15,557 bases of DNA from JARBAU01 sp029237525 (GTDB taxonomy: Archaea > Thermoproteota > Nitrososphaeria > Nitrososphaerales > Nitrososphaeraceae): the NCBI GenBank assembly GCA_036555705.1, contig DATBKT010000254.1:1-15557 (forward strand), read 5' to 3'. The notes beneath the pieces are model-generated. The model made no database searches, was not told the origin of the DNA, and was given only the letters and a program-made list of their open reading frames with translations. Below, one piece after another: positions 14,689 through 15,557 of this stretch. Every line of letters starts with the position of its first letter. Position 1 is the first letter of the stretch. The translations under genes were made by a program, and so were the position numbers.

Positions 14689-14834
14689 AAAAACAATACG
14701 AAATTAAAATCATCGTAATTGAGGATTTTAATATATTCACTGCTGACGAGACTAAAGAGGATATTACAAAGGGTAAGTTAATAATAAAGAATGCAAAATT
14801 CCAACAACCCAAAGTGTTTTTATCTCCTTCTTAG
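14634..14834 (+). pseudogene. open frame without a start, overlapping the membrane protein
   Basis: After a TGA inside the membrane protein gene, a frame stays open for ~65 codons to TAG 14832-14834. It reads KKQYEIKIIVIEDFNIFTAD, then a Lys/Ile-rich stretch, and ends in VFLSPS. The composition looks coding. There is no ATG, GTG or TTG in a sensible place; translation would need coupling, a rare start such as ATT, or a frame change from the membrane protein. It could be a remnant; family not recognised. Confidence 0.3.
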
Positions 14835-15313
14835 CATATCAGTCCCTCCACATCCTAGGCGCTACATGAACTGGGCTTTGAGCTATTAGATTCTATGAAT
14901 CAGATTGAACTTATACAGAGATACTGCAATAGTGACACAACAAGTAATGAATTGGGAAGTATCTGGTGATTCACAACTAAATAAACCTACAATTAAACAT
15001 AATCGATAGATCTCAAAAAAATAATGAGAGGATCTGAGCCATCATTATAGTGTCTTGCACTACATCCACCACATGATCCTCCTGAAGCCTTAGATAACAA
15101 CTCAAAATGATAGAAGGGATGGGGGGTGAATAATAAAGCAGATTATAGTTTTTTAAAACATAAGATGATTTGACAATAGAAAATCTGTGAATTGTAACCA
15201 ATCTGACACTATGGTTCATACTCATTATGAAACCTTAAATTAGTAAACCTTCCGTTAACTAGCTCTTTGTATGTAAGCGGAGAAAAATAAGTTTGAAAGC
15301 AATTCTTGTACTA
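14835..15313. other. gene-poor region with one coding-like fragment
   Basis: A frame at ~14862-14969 (plus) reads LHELGFELLDSMNQIELIQR and ends in a TGA after ~36 codons, with no start; it may be a gene remnant. The remainder is AT-rich and shows no promoter, RNA gene or terminator that can be supported. Confidence 0.4.
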
Positions 15314-15557
15314 CTAATAGGCAGCGGCTTCTTTTGCTAACTTGATACACAACTTGAGATGTCTTTGTTCTTGTTTTAGAATCGAAGATATCGTATTTGG
15401 TAATTGTTTGCTATTAAACTTTACTTTTTTTGCTAAGGCAGCAAGGACCTCGTAGTGAGTTACCTCACCGCCTTCAGCAAGGCATAAGAATTCTATTGCT
15501 TCAGATGAATCAGGATCGTCTCCTAAGTATGTATTCATCATTTCCGTAGCTTTTAGT
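15314..15557 (-). CDS. ferritin-like domain protein, C-terminal part (partial at right edge)
   Basis: The frame enters from the right edge without a start and ends in TAG at 15316-15314, giving the last ~80 residues. It contains LCLAEGGEVTHYEVLAALAK, in which E-V-T-H-Y-E resembles the metal-ligand motif on a ferritin-like helix, and a second E-Q-R-H motif in LKQEQRHLKLC on the last helix. This two-helix arrangement suits ferritin-like/DUF892-type four-helix bundles that bind two irons and are often linked to oxidative or other stress. The ATG pair at 15541 and 15538 is internal: the open frame and helix continue upstream (KATE before it). The N-terminal half, with the other ligands, lies outside the window. 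Confidence 0.75.
   Translation of the reverse strand, partial: LKATEMMNTYLGDDPDSSEAIEFLCLAEGGEVTHYEVLAALAKKVKFNSKQLPNTISSILKQEQRHLKLCIKLAKEAAAY

Noticed and set aside
14567..14812. 81-codon minus-strand ORF
   Set aside because: Antisense of the membrane protein and following frame; hydrophobic runs arise from the AT-rich opposite strand.
15013..15225. 70-codon minus-strand ORF
   Set aside because: No domain, no promoter, composition typical of AT-rich noncoding DNA.

Overview
The window looks like chromosome of an ammonia-oxidising archaeon of the class Nitrososphaeria (Nitrososphaera/Nitrosocosmicus type). Reasons: low G+C; archaeal TATA-like boxes about 20-30 bp upstream of starts with little or no leader; an FGD-type F420-dependent oxidoreductase; remains of a class III PHA synthase; a tiny one-finger C2H2 protein, a PRC-barrel-like protein and a two-module Cys protein of types I associate with this class; and a tyrosine recombinase with a C-terminal zinc ribbon. 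This placement is recognition from memory, not a search.

Left part (1-4784): a compact block that reads as an integrated mobile element. On the minus strand, in transcription order, are a 52-residue ribbon-helix-helix/VapB-like protein (2344-2186), an 87-residue Cys/His-rich protein (2163-1900), and a large P-loop ATPase running off the left edge. The ATPase is split into two frames (1865-1386 and 1533-1) that meet at an A-run containing a correctly phased A AAA AAG heptamer, so it may be made by -1 frameshifting or may simply be broken. Divergently, a winged-helix protein with a C-terminal Cys/His motif (2401-3264) faces the tyrosine recombinase (4784-3273, minus). One TATA element near 2371 sits symmetrically between the two divergent starts.

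Middle (4785-10000): gene-poor, with much decay. A phaC-like PHA synthase pseudogene (5249-5889) is followed by an intact F420-dependent LLM oxidoreductase (7357-6263, minus) and a four-helix membrane protein (minus). Then comes about 1 kb with a G+C-richer patch carrying three 13-bp repeats, a decayed ORF and a 16-bp perfect palindrome. A stand-alone receiver domain (to 9324) has its promoter and ATG in a different frame from its body. A P-loop kinase (10000-9500, minus) closes this part.

Right part (10001-15557): sparse small genes in AT-rich DNA: a PRC-barrel-like protein (10636-10863), a hydrophilic stress-type protein (12088-12387) with a stem-loop terminator, a two-module Cys protein (12794-13291), a one-finger C2H2 microprotein (13951-14055), a single-helix membrane protein (14512-14688), and the C-terminal part of a ferritin-like protein leaving the right edge (15557-15314, minus). 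Between them are fragments of reading frames without starts and short tandem repeats. No rRNA, tRNA or CRISPR array was seen. The clearest candidates for something new are the split ATPase with its slippery heptamer, the small-protein/ATPase/integrase module, and the frame-shifted receiver.
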